A DNA stretch of 35,946 nucleotides from an uncultured Ideonella sp. (GCA_946479475.1 CAMLGG010000020.1:1-35946), one strand, 5' to 3'; shown: positions 1 through 8,616, counted from the stretch's first letter. Made by a program: numbers and translations. Notes: generated by a model not told the origin, from the letters alone.

Positions 1-121
1 CCTCCGAGCGCTGGACGGCCAGATCCATCGCCTGGTCGAGGGAAAGCGGCGCCGCGGCGGCCCAGGCGGCCGGCAGCAAGGCGGCAGCCAGGGCGGCTGC
101 GCGCAGGAAAGTCGAGGGCAT
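1..121 (-). CDS. TolC/CzcC-type outer-membrane efflux factor, N-terminal fragment
   Basis: Only the first 40 codons lie in the window; the gene runs off the left edge. An ATG at 121 opens a Sec signal peptide (MPSTFLRAAALAAALL, then AWAAAA), followed by PLSLDQAMDLAVQRSE. That phrase is the usual start of the mature chain in TolC/CzcC/CusC proteins, the outer-membrane channels of RND efflux pumps. The gene lies 76 bp downstream of the small exported protein at 198-587 on the same strand, so the two are probably cotranscribed, with periplasmic adaptor and RND pump genes expected beyond the edge. The metal specificity cannot be read from this piece; copper or another heavy metal is inferred from the neighbours. 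Confidence 0.75.
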   Translation of the reverse strand, partial: MPSTFLRAAALAAALLPAAWAAAAPLSLDQAMDLAVQRSE

Positions 122-197
122 CGAAGACTCCGGGGACGAACGGAAGTGCGCTGAATGCGGCCATGCCGCCTCAGCACCGGTCAGTCGACGGAGGGGG

Positions 198-587
198 TCA
201 GACCCGGAGCCTGAGCGTGGAGAGGAAGAGCGGGTCGGGTGGCGGCCGGGCTTCCAGGACGGCCTGCGGCGCCACGGCATGGGCGGCACCGGCATCGAGC
301 ACCAGCGGCAGCTCGATCACCTGCACGATGGCCGGCAGGCCGGCGACAGGCAGCTTCAGCGCCTCGAAGGTCCTGGCCGGATCGGCCGAGTGCTCGTGGC
401 ACAGGGCGGGCTGCTGCGCGTCCATGCCGCTGCAGGGCTGGCCGGCTTCCATCATCGCGGCCATCGCCTCGACGTCCGCCTGTTGCGGACACACGTAGCT
501 CGCCAGGGCGAACTGCGAGAGCAGCAGCGACAGCACCAGGAAGATGGTGGTGCTCAGGCGATGGAAGTGGCGGCGCGACATGGGCAT
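198..587 (-). CDS. Small exported protein, probably metal-efflux associated
   Basis: A 129-residue protein of no family I can name firmly. It begins MPMSRRHFHRLSTTIFLVL, with a basic stretch and a hydrophobic segment to about residue 30 (signal peptide or membrane anchor). The mature part has two Cys (YVCPQQ, GQPCSG), a third in ALCHEHS and several His and Met residues, as expected of a periplasmic metal-responsive protein. The ATG at 581 is an equally possible start. It precedes the TolC-like gene on the same strand. Small proteins of this kind often lead cus/czc-like operons in Burkholderiales; that comparison is from memory. A divergent gene starts 87 bp away. Confidence 0.7.
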   Translation of the reverse strand: MPMSRRHFHRLSTTIFLVLSLLLSQFALASYVCPQQADVEAMAAMMEAGQPCSGMDAQQPALCHEHSADPARTFEALKLPVAGLPAIVQVIELPLVLDAGAAHAVAPQAVLEARPPPDPLFLSTLRLRV

Positions 588-613
588 CCGAAGTTTAGCG
601 ATGGCCGCCGGCT

Positions 614-630
614 GACGCCCGCCGGGCGTC
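614..630. promoter_or_regulatory. Perfect 7-bp inverted repeat in a divergent promoter region
   Basis: GACGCCC-GCC-GGGCGTC lies between the divergent genes starting at 587 (-) and 675 (+). It could be an operator or a stem-loop in the leader of the minus-strand gene. A plausible sigma-70 promoter for the plus gene follows: TTGAGG at 639-644 and TAAAGT at 662-667, spacer 17 bp. Confidence 0.35.
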
Positions 631-674
631 GGCACCGATTGAGGCGCGTCAACATCCGCCCTAAAGTGACACGC

Positions 675-1058
675 ATGACCAGCCCTTATGCCCTCGCCGT
701 TTCCCTGCTGCTCGCCGCCCCCGCCTTCGACGCGGCCGCCGCGGAGCTGCTGCCCTTGAAGTGGTCCGCCGATGGCCGATTCGCCGCCGAGGTGAAGGTC
801 GCCGCCGGCAAGTTCGTCGAGGCCTGCGGCAAGCTGCCCGCCAGGACCCGGGTGCGGTGGCGCTTCGAGGCCGGGGTGCCCATGGATTTCAACATCCACT
901 TCCACGAGGGCGAGGAGGTGCGCTTCCCGGCCCGGCAGGAGGGCGTCGCGAAGGCGGATGGCACCCTCGATGCTCCTTCGGCGCAAGACTACTGCTGGAT
1001 GTGGACGAACAAGTCGCCGGGCGAGGCGGCGCTGAAGGTCGAGCTGTCGCGTCAGTAG
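675..1058 (+). CDS. Exported hypothetical protein, probably beta-sandwich
   Basis: A 127-residue protein with a hydrophobic signal-like N-terminus ending near AAAA (about residue 23). The rest alternates beta-strand-like stretches with NIHFHEGEEVRF and DYCWMWTNKS. The His-rich NIHFHEG and the aromatic/Cys segment could bind metal, but no known motif is complete. A GTG at 666 would add an Arg to the signal n-region and is an alternative start; no clear ribosome-binding site favours either. It sits between the efflux genes and the copper ATPase, 87 bp before the latter's start. A copper-related role is inferred from position only. Confidence 0.65.
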   Translation: MTSPYALAVSLLLAAPAFDAAAAELLPLKWSADGRFAAEVKVAAGKFVEACGKLPARTRVRWRFEAGVPMDFNIHFHEGEEVRFPARQEGVAKADGTLDAPSAQDYCWMWTNKSPGEAALKVELSRQ

Positions 1059-1091
1059 GCAGCGGCCAAGCCCCTGCCGCCGGCACGGTGC

Positions 1092-1122
1092 TTGACCTTC
1101 CCACATGGGCAAGGTCCAGGCT
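1092..1122 (+). promoter_or_regulatory. CueR-type promoter/operator of the first copper ATPase
   Basis: TTGACC (-35, 1092-1097) and CAGGCT (-10, 1117-1122) are separated by 19 bp. The spacer region holds the interrupted dyad ACCTTCCCAC-A-TGGGCAAGGT. The overlong spacer and the ACCTT...AAGGT dyad are hallmarks of MerR-family copper promoters. The ATPase ATG follows 23 bp after the -10. Confidence 0.85.
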
Positions 1123-1145
1123 GAAGTCAGCACCAGGAGATCGTC

Positions 1146-3368
1146 ATGCCGGCTTCCGACCACGACCTGCACCGCCACGACCATCACCACCAAGGCCACC
1201 ACCGGCAGGCCGCCGAGGAGGCCCCGGCACCCGTGCCCCGGGCCGAGCAGGCCCAGGCCGAATACACCTGCCCCATGCATCCGCAGGTGCGCCAGCGGGG
1301 CCCGGGCCACTGCCCCATCTGCGGCATGGCGCTGGAGCCGGTGCTGGCGAGCGCCGAAGCCGGCGAAAGTCCCGAGCTGAAGGACATGACCCGGCGCCTC
1401 TGGGCGGGCGCGGCGCTCACGCTGCCGGTGTTCGTGCTCGAGATGGGGGGGCATCTTTTCGATCTCCACCACCTGATCGCGCAGCAGGCCTCGAACTGGG
1501 TCCAGCTGCTGCTGGCCACGCCGGTGGTGCTCTGGGCCGGCTGGCCGTTCTTCACCCGCGCGGCCGCTTCGGTGAAGAACCGCAGCCTGAACATGTTCTC
1601 GCTGATCGCGCTCGGGACGGGCGCCGCCTGGCTCTACAGCATCGTCGGCACCCTCGCGCCACGGCTGTTCCCCTCCGCCCTGCGCGGCGAGGACGGCGCG
1701 GTGGCCGTCTACTTCGAGGCCGCCGCGGTCATCACGGTGCTGGTGCTTCTGGGCCAGGTGCTCGAGCTGCGGGCGCGGGAGAAGACCTCCGGTGCCATCA
1801 AGGCGCTGCTCGGCCTGGCGCCGAAGACGGCCGTCAGGGTGAGGCCGGACGGCTCCGACGAGACCGTGCAGGTCGATGCCATCCAGGTCGGCGACCTGCT
1901 GCGCGTGCGCCCGGGCGAGAAGATCCCGGTCGACGGCGAGCTGACCGAGGGCAAGGGCAACGTCGACGAGTCGATGGTCACCGGCGAGCCCATGCCCGTG
2001 GCCAAGTCGGCCGGCTCCGGCGTCACCGCGGGCACCATGAACCAGACGGGCGGCTTCGTGATGCGGGCCGAGAAGGTCGGCGCCGACACCCTGCTCTCGC
2101 AGATCGTGCACATGGTGGCCGCGGCGCAGCGCAGCCGGGCCCCCATCCAGCGGATGGCCGACCAGGTGGCCGGCTGGTTCGTGCCGGTGGTCATCCTGGT
2201 GGCCGTGGTCACCTTTGCCGCCTGGCTCGCGTGGGGGCCGTCGCCGGCCTTCAGCCATGCGCTCGTCGCCGCGGTGGCGGTGCTCATCATCGCCTGCCCG
2301 TGCGCGCTCGGGCTGGCCACCCCAATGTCGATCATGGTCGGCGTGGGCCGCGGGGCGCAGCACGGCGTGCTGATCCGCGACGCCGAGGCGCTGGAGCGCA
2401 TGGAGAAGGTCGACACGCTGGTCGTCGACAAGACCGGCACCTTGACCGAAGGCCGGCCGCAGGTCGTGCACGTGGAGCCCGCCGAAGGATTCGATGCCGG
2501 GCTCGTGCTGCAGAAGCTCGCCAGCGTCGAGCGGGCCAGCGAGCACCCCCTGGCCATGGCCATCGTCCAGGATGCCGAGAAGCGCCAGCTGCCCTTGTCG
2601 TCCGTCACCGACTTCGACTCCCCCGTGGGCAAGGGTGTCATGGGCACCGTCGACGGCCGGCGCGTGGTCTGCGGCAGTGCCCGCTTCCTGGCCGAGCAGG
2701 GCGTGCCCGCCGACAGCCTGGCGGCCGCAGCCGAAGCCCAGCGCCAGGGGGCGGCGACGGTGGTCTTCGTCGGCATCGACGGCACCCTCGGGGGCTTCGT
2801 CGCCATCGCCGATCCGATCAAGCCCAGCACCGGGCCGGCCCTGCAGGCGCTTCGATCCGCGGACGTGAGGGTCGTGATGCTGACGGGCGACGGGAAGACC
2901 ACCGCGCAGGCCGTCGGCAGGCAGCTCGGCATAGCCGAGGTCATCGCCGAGGTCTTCCCCGAGGACAAGGCTTCGGTGGTCCAGCGCCTGAAGGCCGAAG
3001 GCCGCGTGGTGGCGATGGCCGGCGACGGGGTCAACGACGCGCCGGCCCTGGCGGCCGCCGAGGTCGGCATCGCGATGGGCACCGGAACGGACGTGGCGAT
3101 GGAGAGCGCCGGCGTCACCCTGCTGCACGGCGACCTCATGGGCATCGCGCGGGCCCGGACGCTCTCGCACGCGACCATGCGCAACATCCGCCAGAACCTC
3201 TTTCTCTCCTTCGCCTACAACGTCGCGGGCATCCCCCTCGCCGCCGGCGTGCTCTACCCGCTGTACGGCTGGCTGCTCTCGCCGGTCGTCGCGGCCGCCG
3301 CCATGGCCTTGTCCTCCGTCAGCGTGATCGGCAACGCCCTGCGGCTCAGGGCGGCGAAGGTCGGCTGA
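1146..3368 (+). CDS. copA: Cu(I)-exporting P1B-type ATPase with His-rich N-terminus and CPMHP metal-binding domain
   Basis: A 740-residue inner-membrane ATPase that would pump Cu(I) from cytoplasm to periplasm. The N-terminus is His-rich (residues 5-19) and lacks an HMA domain. It has instead the short heavy-metal-binding domain CPMHP...GHCPICGM (residues 42-61). Key P-type motifs are present: TGEP near 279, CPC in transmembrane helix 6 (384-386), phosphorylation loop DKTGTLTEG (from 428), SEHPLA and [10 protein letters not shown]. The YN of helix 7 (AYNVAG) and MALSS of helix 8 match Cu(I)-specific pumps. ATG 1146 follows a CueR-type promoter. Its stop is directly adjacent to that of the convergent cusF-like gene. 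This domain layout resembles the CopF-like branch rather than the HMA-type copA at 11646-13862. Confidence 0.9.
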   Translation: MPASDHDLHRHDHHHQGHHRQAAEEAPAPVPRAEQAQAEYTCPMHPQVRQRGPGHCPICGMALEPVLASAEAGESPELKDMTRRLWAGAALTLPVFVLEMGGHLFDLHHLIAQQASNWVQLLLATPVVLWAGWPFFTRAAASVKNRSLNMFSLIALGTGAAWLYSIVGTLAPRLFPSALRGEDGAVAVYFEAAAVITVLVLLGQVLELRAREKTSGAIKALLGLAPKTAVRVRPDGSDETVQVDAIQVGDLLRVRPGEKIPVDGELTEGKGNVDESMVTGEPMPVAKSAGSGVTAGTMNQTGGFVMRAEKVGADTLLSQIVHMVAAAQRSRAPIQRMADQVAGWFVPVVILVAVVTFAAWLAWGPSPAFSHALVAAVAVLIIACPCALGLATPMSIMVGVGRGAQHGVLIRDAEALERMEKVDTLVVDKTGTLTEGRPQVVHVEPAEGFDAGLVLQKLASVERASEHPLAMAIVQDAEKRQLPLSSVTDFDSPVGKGVMGTVDGRRVVCGSARFLAEQGVPADSLAAAAEAQRQGAATVVFVGIDGTLGGFVAIADPIKPSTGPALQALRSADVRVVMLTGDGKTTAQAVGRQLGIAEVIAEVFPEDKASVVQRLKAEGRVVAMAGDGVNDAPALAAAEVGIAMGTGTDVAMESAGVTLLHGDLMGIARARTLSHATMRNIRQNLFLSFAYNVAGIPLAAGVLYPLYGWLLSPVVAAAAMALSSVSVIGNALRLRAAKVG

Positions 3369-3665
3369 TCAGCGCGCCGGCTCGATCGCGGTGACGGTCA
3401 ATGCGCCGTTGACGTTCTCGGCGCTGAACCTGACCTTGTCGCCCACCTTCAGCGGGTCGAGCATCTTCGGATCGGCGACCTTGAAGACCATGGTCATGCC
3501 CGGCATGTCGAGGTTCTCGATGCGCCCGTGCTTCAGCGTGAGCTTGGCCTGCTCCTTGTCGATCTTGCGGACTTCGCCGTCGGTGGTGGGCGCTGCCGCG
3601 GGGGCCGCGAACGTGGTGGCCGCGAGGCTCATGGCAAACGCGGCGAGGAGGTGGATGGCTTTCAT
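3369..3665 (-). CDS. cusF: CusF-like periplasmic copper-binding protein
   Basis: A 98-residue protein with signal peptide (MKAIHLLAAFAMSLAATTFAAP) and a small OB-fold CusF_Ec-type domain. CusF proteins carry periplasmic Cu(I)/Ag(I) to RND pumps. The ligand region reads HGRIENLDMPGMTMVFKV: His and the two Met of PxMTM are kept, but the Trp that caps copper in E. coli CusF is Met here. ATG 3665 is chosen because AGGAG lies about 6 nt upstream; an ATG at 3683 in the same frame would overlap the preceding gene. It is the last gene of the minus-strand oxidase operon, 14 bp after the cupredoxin, and it abuts the convergent ATPase stop. Confidence 0.85.
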   Translation of the reverse strand: MKAIHLLAAFAMSLAATTFAAPAAAPTTDGEVRKIDKEQAKLTLKHGRIENLDMPGMTMVFKVADPKMLDPLKVGDKVRFSAENVNGALTVTAIEPAR

Positions 3666-3679
3666 GAGGACTCCTGGTT

Positions 3680-4174
3680 TCATCGGACGACGATCCTGCC
3701 CACCATCCCGGCCTCGAAGTGGCCGGGGATGAGGCAGGCGAACTGGTACTCGCCGGGCTGGGTGAACTGCCAGACGATCTCGCCCTTCGCGCCCGGCTTG
3801 ACGTGCGCCATGTTCGCGTCGGCGTGTTCCATGTTCGGGAACCTGCGCATGAGCTCGGCGTGCTCCTTCAACTCCTGCGGCGTGCCGAGCACCATCTCGT
3901 GCAGCTGCTTGCCGCTGTTGCTAACGACGAACTTCACCGTCTCGCCCGGCTTGACCACCACGTCGGCGGGCGTGAAGCGGAAGGCGTCGCTCATGTCGAC
4001 CTGGATGACGCGGCGCACCTTCTTCGGATCACCCTCTCGGCCGAAGGCGTGCTCTTCGACCTTGCTGGCGTCGTAGACGTGCGGCCTGGCGGGGTGGCTC
4101 TCGTCGCCATGGGCGAGCGCGAGGCAGGGGCCGAGCAAGGCGGCCGTGAGGGTGATGGAGCTCAGGAGGTTCAT
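3680..4174 (-). CDS. Exported cupredoxin (plastocyanin-like copper protein)
   Basis: A 164-residue protein with signal peptide (MNLLSSITLTAALLGPCLALA) followed by HGDESHPARPH, a His-rich segment. The C-terminal two thirds is a cupredoxin fold with type-1 copper ligands visible as His in KQLHEMVLG and Cys/His/Met in FACLIPGHFEAGM. The function is probably periplasmic copper binding or electron transfer to or from the multicopper oxidase just upstream. ATG 4174 has AAGGA about 10 nt upstream; a TTG at 4192 would add six residues and overlap the oxidase stop. It lies 14 bp after the oxidase and 14 bp before cusF, so the three are cotranscribed. Confidence 0.88.
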   Translation of the reverse strand: MNLLSSITLTAALLGPCLALAHGDESHPARPHVYDASKVEEHAFGREGDPKKVRRVIQVDMSDAFRFTPADVVVKPGETVKFVVSNSGKQLHEMVLGTPQELKEHAELMRRFPNMEHADANMAHVKPGAKGEIVWQFTQPGEYQFACLIPGHFEAGMVGRIVVR

Positions 4175-4188
4175 GGGTTTCGGTTCCT

Positions 4189-5565
4189 TCAATGGCCTTC
4201 ATGGCCTTGATGGCCTGCGGGCTTGCGGACCTGCAGGGTCTGGCCATCGGCCTTCGGGGCGCTCGTTCTGGCCGGGGCGGGCAGCTCGCCGGTGTACTCG
4301 CGGGCGAGCGTGCCGGCCGGGTGCTTGTAAGGCCCGGGGTCCTTGTAGTCGCCGCGCGCGACGTCGTCGCGCACCTTGACCACGCTGAACATGCCGCCCA
4401 TGCCGACGGGGCCGAAGGGGCCGGTGCCGGTCATCATGGGCAGCGTGTTGTCGGGCAGCGGCATCTCCATCTCGGCCATGTCGTGCATGCCGCGGTCGCC
4501 CATGACCATGTAGTCGGGCACCAGGCCGGTGATCTTCTCGACCAGGTCCTTCTGCTCGACGCCGATCATGGTGGGCACCCCATGGCCCATCGCGTTCATC
4601 GTGTGGTGGCTCTTGTGGCAGTGGATCGCCCAGTCGCCGGCGAGCGCGTCGAACTCGATCGCGCGCATCTGCCCCACGGCTATGTCGGTCGTCACCTCGG
4701 GCCAGCGGGCCGGCTTGGGGACCCAGCCGCCGTCCGTGCCGGTCACCTCGAAGTGCGGGCCGTGCATGTGGATCGGATGGTTGGTCATCGTGAGGTTGCC
4801 GATCCGGATGCGGACCCGGTCTCCGGTGCGGGCCACCAGCGGGTCGATCCCGGGGAAGGCCCGGCTGTTCCAGGTCCACAGGTTGAAATCGAGCATCGTG
4901 TTCACGCGCGGCGTGGCGCTGCCGGGCTCGATGTCGTAGGCGTTCAGGATGAAGCCGAAGTCGCGGTCGACCTTGAACTGGCGCGGGTCCTTGGGGTGGA
5001 CGATGAACAGGCCCATCATCCCCATCGCCATCTGCACCATCTCGTCGGCATGCGGGTGGTACATGAACGTGCCGGCGCGCTGCAGGACGAACTCGTAGAC
5101 GAAGGTCTTGCCGACGCCTATCGGCGGCTGCGTGAGGCCGGTCACGCCATCCATGCCCGAGGGCACCAGGATGCCGTGCCAGTGCACGCTCGTGACCTCC
5201 GGCAGCTTGTTGGTCACGAAGATGCGCACGCGGTCGCCTTCCACCGCCTCTATGGTCGGCCCGGGGCTGGAGCCGTTGTAGCCCCAGAGCCGGGCCTTCA
5301 TGCCGGGCGCGATCTCGCGCACCACCGGCTCGGCGACGAGGTGGAATTCCTTCACGCCGTCCTTCATGCGCCAGGGCAAGGACCAGCCGTTGAGCGTGAC
5401 CAGGGGCTGGAAGGGCCGGCCATTGGGCGGCAACGGAGGCGGCAGCGTGGCGGGCGACGATTCGGCGGCGGCCTCCGGCAGGGAGGCGGCGCCGACGCGG
5501 CTGACGGCCGCGGCGCCGAGGGCCACGGCGCCGGCGGCGCGAAAGAAGTTTCTGCGGTTGGACAT
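4189..5565 (-). CDS. Tat-exported multicopper oxidase
   Basis: A 458-residue three-cupredoxin-domain oxidase. The N-terminus MSNRRNFFRAAG is a Tat-type signal, fitting a cofactor-loaded periplasmic enzyme. Copper ligand blocks occur in order: HWHG (first domain), HPHADEMVQ, HPIHMHG, and HCHKSHHTMNAMGHG, which supplies type-3 His, the type-1 Cys and His and an axial Met. Such enzymes oxidise Cu(I) to less toxic Cu(II) in the periplasm. Many CopA/PcoA-type oxidases are about 600 residues with a Met-rich insert; this one is shorter, with only modest Met enrichment (MGDRGMHDMAEMEMP) near residue 360. It sits between the outer-membrane factor and the cupredoxin, each about 14 bp away. The end, GHQGHEGH, is His-rich. 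Confidence 0.9.
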   Translation of the reverse strand: MSNRRNFFRAAGAVALGAAAVSRVGAASLPEAAAESSPATLPPPLPPNGRPFQPLVTLNGWSLPWRMKDGVKEFHLVAEPVVREIAPGMKARLWGYNGSSPGPTIEAVEGDRVRIFVTNKLPEVTSVHWHGILVPSGMDGVTGLTQPPIGVGKTFVYEFVLQRAGTFMYHPHADEMVQMAMGMMGLFIVHPKDPRQFKVDRDFGFILNAYDIEPGSATPRVNTMLDFNLWTWNSRAFPGIDPLVARTGDRVRIRIGNLTMTNHPIHMHGPHFEVTGTDGGWVPKPARWPEVTTDIAVGQMRAIEFDALAGDWAIHCHKSHHTMNAMGHGVPTMIGVEQKDLVEKITGLVPDYMVMGDRGMHDMAEMEMPLPDNTLPMMTGTGPFGPVGMGGMFSVVKVRDDVARGDYKDPGPYKHPAGTLAREYTGELPAPARTSAPKADGQTLQVRKPAGHQGHEGH

Positions 5566-5579
5566 GGTGTGCGGGTCGT

Positions 5580-6989
5580 TCAGTGCCCGCCGCCCTGGGG
5601 CTCGGGCGTGGCGGTCACGGCAGTGGTGGCGGCCGACTCTGGCGAGCGGCCGGTAAGCGCTGTCTGCAGGTTCGTCTCGGCGAGCCAGAAGTCGCGCGTG
5701 GCCTGCACGGCGCTCGCGACGGCGCGGACCTGCTCGCGCGCATCGGCCAGCAGGTCGAACACGCTGACCAGCATGCCGTTGTAGCGAAGCAGGTTCTCCT
5801 CGGAGATGCTCTGGCGCAACGGCACCACCTCGTCGCGGTAGTGCCGGGCGACGTCGTAGGCACTGCGGTAGGCGGCGTAGGACTCGCGGACCTCCGACTG
5901 CGCGCGCACCGCGACGTCGGCCGCCTGGTGCACAGCCCGCATGTACGTCGCCTCGGCCCGGGCGTTGCGCACCGAGCCGAAGTCGAACAGCGGCAGCTCC
6001 AGCTCGACCTCGTAGCCGCGCGACGTCGGGCTGCCGGTCTCGCTCTTGTTCTGCCAGCCGATCTCCAGCGCGTTGACGAATCTCGTGGCCTGGGTCAGGC
6101 CCAGCGATCGCGCGGTGGATTCGACCGAGCGCCTGGCCATGAGCACGTCCAGGCGCTTGTCGATGGCGGTTTGTTCAGCGGCCTGCGGTGCCGCCGGCTG
6201 TGCAGGCAGGTCTGGCAGGCGATCCGGCAGCTTGAAATCCAGCTGCTTGCCGGACAGGCCGAGCACCCGCGCCAGGCGCTCGCGCTCCGCGACGGCCTGC
6301 TGCTTCGCCCGTGTCAGGTCGGCGGTCGCGTCGGCCTGGAACGCCTGTTCGCGCAGGCGGGCCAGCTTGCTGAAGTTGCCGGCCTGCTCCATGCGGCGGG
6401 CGAGCTCGCCCGAGGCATCGGCCGCCTGCCGGACCTGCTGGAAGTAGCCCACCAGTTCCCGTGCAGCGACGGCGTTGAACCAGGTGCGACGGGCTTGCGC
6501 GGCCACGGCGACCGCCTCGTCGGCGGCCTCCAGCTGGGCTTGTTCGAACTGCGCCTGCTGCACATCTCGCGCGGCCGGCAAGGTCAACAGGCCCAGCACA
6601 TCGAACAGGATGGCGCGGTCGATCTCGACCACGCCCCCGCCGGCGAGGCGGCCGAAGCTCAGCAGCGGATTGCGCAGCCTGCCCGCCTGCACCAGGTCGG
6701 CCTCGGCGATGCCGAGCCGGCTGAAGCTGGCCTGCAGGCCGCGGTTGTTCAACAGCGCCAGTTCGACGGCCGAGTCGGCCGTCAGCGGCTGCTGCAGGAG
6801 CTCGGCAACGCGGCTGCGCGCACCGTCGGCTTCCTGCAGCGATCGTTGCGCGGCCACCGGGTGGCCGGTGCGCTCACGGGTCAGTTCGGCGACCTGCCCC
6901 ATCCCGCCATCCGGCGAGAAGGAGGCGCAGCCGGCCAGCGCGAGCGCCGCGGCCGCCGAGGCGGCCAGGCGAATCGGAAAGGTGTTCAT
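5580..6989 (-). CDS. TolC-family outer-membrane efflux lipoprotein
   Basis: A 469-residue protein with a lipobox signal (ALALAGC, Cys near residue 21), so the mature N-terminus should be lipid-anchored. The remainder is long and alpha-helical with the two repeated OEP (TolC) modules: LTADSAVELALLNNRGLQA near residue 70 and a second helical block ending in AVQATRDFWLAETNLQTAL. No inner-membrane pump lies next to it, so it either partners with a pump encoded elsewhere (perhaps the one cut off at the left edge) or works with the copper oxidase module. It lies in the operon between the DUF2946 gene (100 bp upstream) and the multicopper oxidase (14 bp downstream). Confidence 0.88.
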   Translation of the reverse strand: MNTFPIRLAASAAAALALAGCASFSPDGGMGQVAELTRERTGHPVAAQRSLQEADGARSRVAELLQQPLTADSAVELALLNNRGLQASFSRLGIAEADLVQAGRLRNPLLSFGRLAGGGVVEIDRAILFDVLGLLTLPAARDVQQAQFEQAQLEAADEAVAVAAQARRTWFNAVAARELVGYFQQVRQAADASGELARRMEQAGNFSKLARLREQAFQADATADLTRAKQQAVAERERLARVLGLSGKQLDFKLPDRLPDLPAQPAAPQAAEQTAIDKRLDVLMARRSVESTARSLGLTQATRFVNALEIGWQNKSETGSPTSRGYEVELELPLFDFGSVRNARAEATYMRAVHQAADVAVRAQSEVRESYAAYRSAYDVARHYRDEVVPLRQSISEENLLRYNGMLVSVFDLLADAREQVRAVASAVQATRDFWLAETNLQTALTGRSPESAATTAVTATPEPQGGGH

Positions 6990-7089
6990 CGTTCGAGGAA
7001 ATCCGAAGGGGCCGGGCCCGAGGGCGCGGGCGAAGCCCGTGCGGCAGGCGCACGAGCCCCATCAGGCCTCGCGCGGAGGCCTCGTCGGG

Positions 7090-7485
7090 TCAGGAGCTTC
7101 GTGGGGGCCGCTCCTGGCCGTCCGAGACGAAGCTCGGGGCGGGAACGGACAAGGCGGGAAAGGACGCCGCGCTCACTTCCAGCGGCGGCGGCACGCCGGG
7201 CATGGCGCTCGGCAGCGGGGTGAGGGAGCAGAAGGCCGAGCACAGGTTGCACTGGTCGTGATCCGGTGCCGGCGACGCTTCGTGGTGCGCCGCGCCTTCG
7301 TGGTGGTGCATCGCGGCCCGGGCTTCGGCCCGGTCATGCGCGTGATGCGCCTCGTGGCTGCCCGCCCGCCACTCGACCGGCATGGGCGCGCCGGCCGGCG
7401 GGCACAGCATGGCGGCAGCCATCGCGCCCCGGATGGGGAGCAGGACGGCGAGCAGGACCAGGAGCCAGAGGCGAAGGACTTTCAC
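7090..7485 (-). CDS. DUF2946-like exported protein, first gene of a copper operon
   Basis: A 131-residue protein starting at GTG 7485 (VKVLRLWLLVLLAVLLP, signal or anchor). After it comes a His-rich stretch (HEAHHAHDRAEARAAMHHHEGAAHHE, quoted in two parts: HEAHHAHD and MHHHEGAAHHE), then the Cys cluster DQCNLCSAFC near residue 90. Short exported proteins with this hydrophobic N-terminus and C-x2-C/C-x3-C pattern belong to DUF2946, often found in copper loci. The GTG lies about 20 nt after the expected transcription start of the CueR-type promoter at 7512-7542, which decides against longer upstream readings through that promoter. Function unknown; copper binding is inferred from composition and regulation. 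Confidence 0.72.
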   Translation of the reverse strand: MKVLRLWLLVLLAVLLPIRGAMAAAMLCPPAGAPMPVEWRAGSHEAHHAHDRAEARAAMHHHEGAAHHEASPAPDHDQCNLCSAFCSLTPLPSAMPGVPPPLEVSAASFPALSVPAPSFVSDGQERPPRSS

Positions 7486-7511
7486 GAAGGCAAGACTAGC
7501 AGACTGCCCGC

Positions 7512-7542
7512 AGTGTGGACCTTGCCACCGTGGCAAGGTCAA
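7512..7542 (-). promoter_or_regulatory. CueR-type promoter with a perfect 21-bp dyad
   Basis: Read on the minus strand: TTGACC (7542-7537), 19-bp spacer, CACACT (7517-7512). The dyad ACCTTGCCAC-G-GTGGCAAGGT is perfect in both 10-bp arms, the best of the four copper boxes in this window. It would drive the DUF2946 to cusF operon. Confidence 0.88.
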
Positions 7543-7548
7543 GAGGCA

Positions 7549-8616
7549 TCATTGCGCCGCGGCCGGCCTTTCCAGCTCCTGCAGCCGGCGTTGCATGGAC
7601 TGCTGGCGGCGAGGGTCGCGCTCGCCCTGCAGCATCTTCTCCAGTGCCAGCGCTTGCGCCCTGTCGAGGGCGCGATCCGCGTCCACCCGGACATCCGGCT
7701 GCACGCCGACGCCCTCCCAGTTGGTGTGCGTGACCGGGCTGACGGCGCGCCCGGTCGGCACGAACATCTCGAAGTGCGGGGTCAGCCGGAAATTGTCGCC
7801 CGGGTTGGCCCCGCCGCCGGTGACCTCGCCGACCAGGGTCGCGCGCTTCAGGTTCTTCACGTCGTAGGCGAACTCTTCGCCCCCCGAGAAGGTCTGGCCC
7901 GAGGTGAGCACGTAGACGGGCCGGGACTGGCCGAAGCGCTTGCCCGGCACCCACTCCTGGGTCCAGAACTGTTGGGTGCGGGCCCCTTCGCGCCAGTACA
8001 GGTCGTTCAGGTGCGTGCGCTGGTCGAAGAGGTAGCTGAGCGCGAAGGCCACCGTCGACGGGTCCCCGCCGTGGTTGTGGCGAAGGTCCACGATGAGGGC
8101 GTCGGTGCCGGCGACGAGGGTCATCGCCGCGGCGATGGTTTCGCCGGCATCCGCCAGCTCGGCAAATCCCCGCAGGTCGACGTAGCCGATGTTGAAGGGC
8201 AGCCGCTCCACGCGTTCGACGCCGAAGTTGTGCTGCCGCTCCATCTCGCGAAAGGCGGCCTTCTCTTCGGCGCTCGGCAGCGCGTCCTCGCGCGGCGGCA
8301 GGGCCTGTTCGCTGTACTCGACGCGGATGTGCTTGTCGTGGGTAAGTGCGGCGAGCTCGCTGGTCAGCTGCAAGGCCAGGTCCTCGCCCGTGGCGGCGGC
8401 CTCGAAGGCACGGTCACGCAGCTTCGCGCGCAGCCCGGCTTCGACCTTGCTCGCCACTTCGGGGAACACGTAGTGCTCGTTCATCTGCCGGATCACCGCG
8501 TCGACCACCAGCGCAGGCTCCGGCTTCGAAGGCGCGGGGGCGGCGTGGGCGAGCGCCGTGCCGGTCAGGCAGAAGGCGACGATGGTCGTGGCGAAGCGGC
8601 GGGTGGAGGATTTCAT
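7549..8616 (-). CDS. Exported S41-family serine peptidase
   Basis: A 355-residue protein with signal peptide (MKSSTRRFATTIVAFCLTG...ALAHA). An N-terminal helical region (about 35-130) precedes a tail-protease (C-terminal processing/IRBP-like) S41 core with YVDLRGF, LIVDLRHNHGGDPS and the nucleophile region LTSGQTFSGGEEFAYD, where the Ser of FSGG is the expected catalytic residue. The C-terminus is charged and helical (RDPRRQQSMQRRL). No PDZ domain is evident, as in the IRBP-like branch. The gene lies 128 bp downstream of the PQQ dehydrogenase and just before the CueR promoter of the next operon. Its substrate is unknown, and a link to copper is positional only. Confidence 0.88.
   Translation of the reverse strand: MKSSTRRFATTIVAFCLTGTALAHAAPAPSKPEPALVVDAVIRQMNEHYVFPEVASKVEAGLRAKLRDRAFEAAATGEDLALQLTSELAALTHDKHIRVEYSEQALPPREDALPSAEEKAAFREMERQHNFGVERVERLPFNIGYVDLRGFAELADAGETIAAAMTLVAGTDALIVDLRHNHGGDPSTVAFALSYLFDQRTHLNDLYWREGARTQQFWTQEWVPGKRFGQSRPVYVLTSGQTFSGGEEFAYDVKNLKRATLVGEVTGGGANPGDNFRLTPHFEMFVPTGRAVSPVTHTNWEGVGVQPDVRVDADRALDRAQALALEKMLQGERDPRRQQSMQRRLQELERPAAAQ

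Noticed and set aside
198..3170. A 990-codon minus-strand open frame
   Set aside because: Most of it is antisense to the copper ATPase; only the last 129 codons (198-587) have a signal peptide and protein-like composition.
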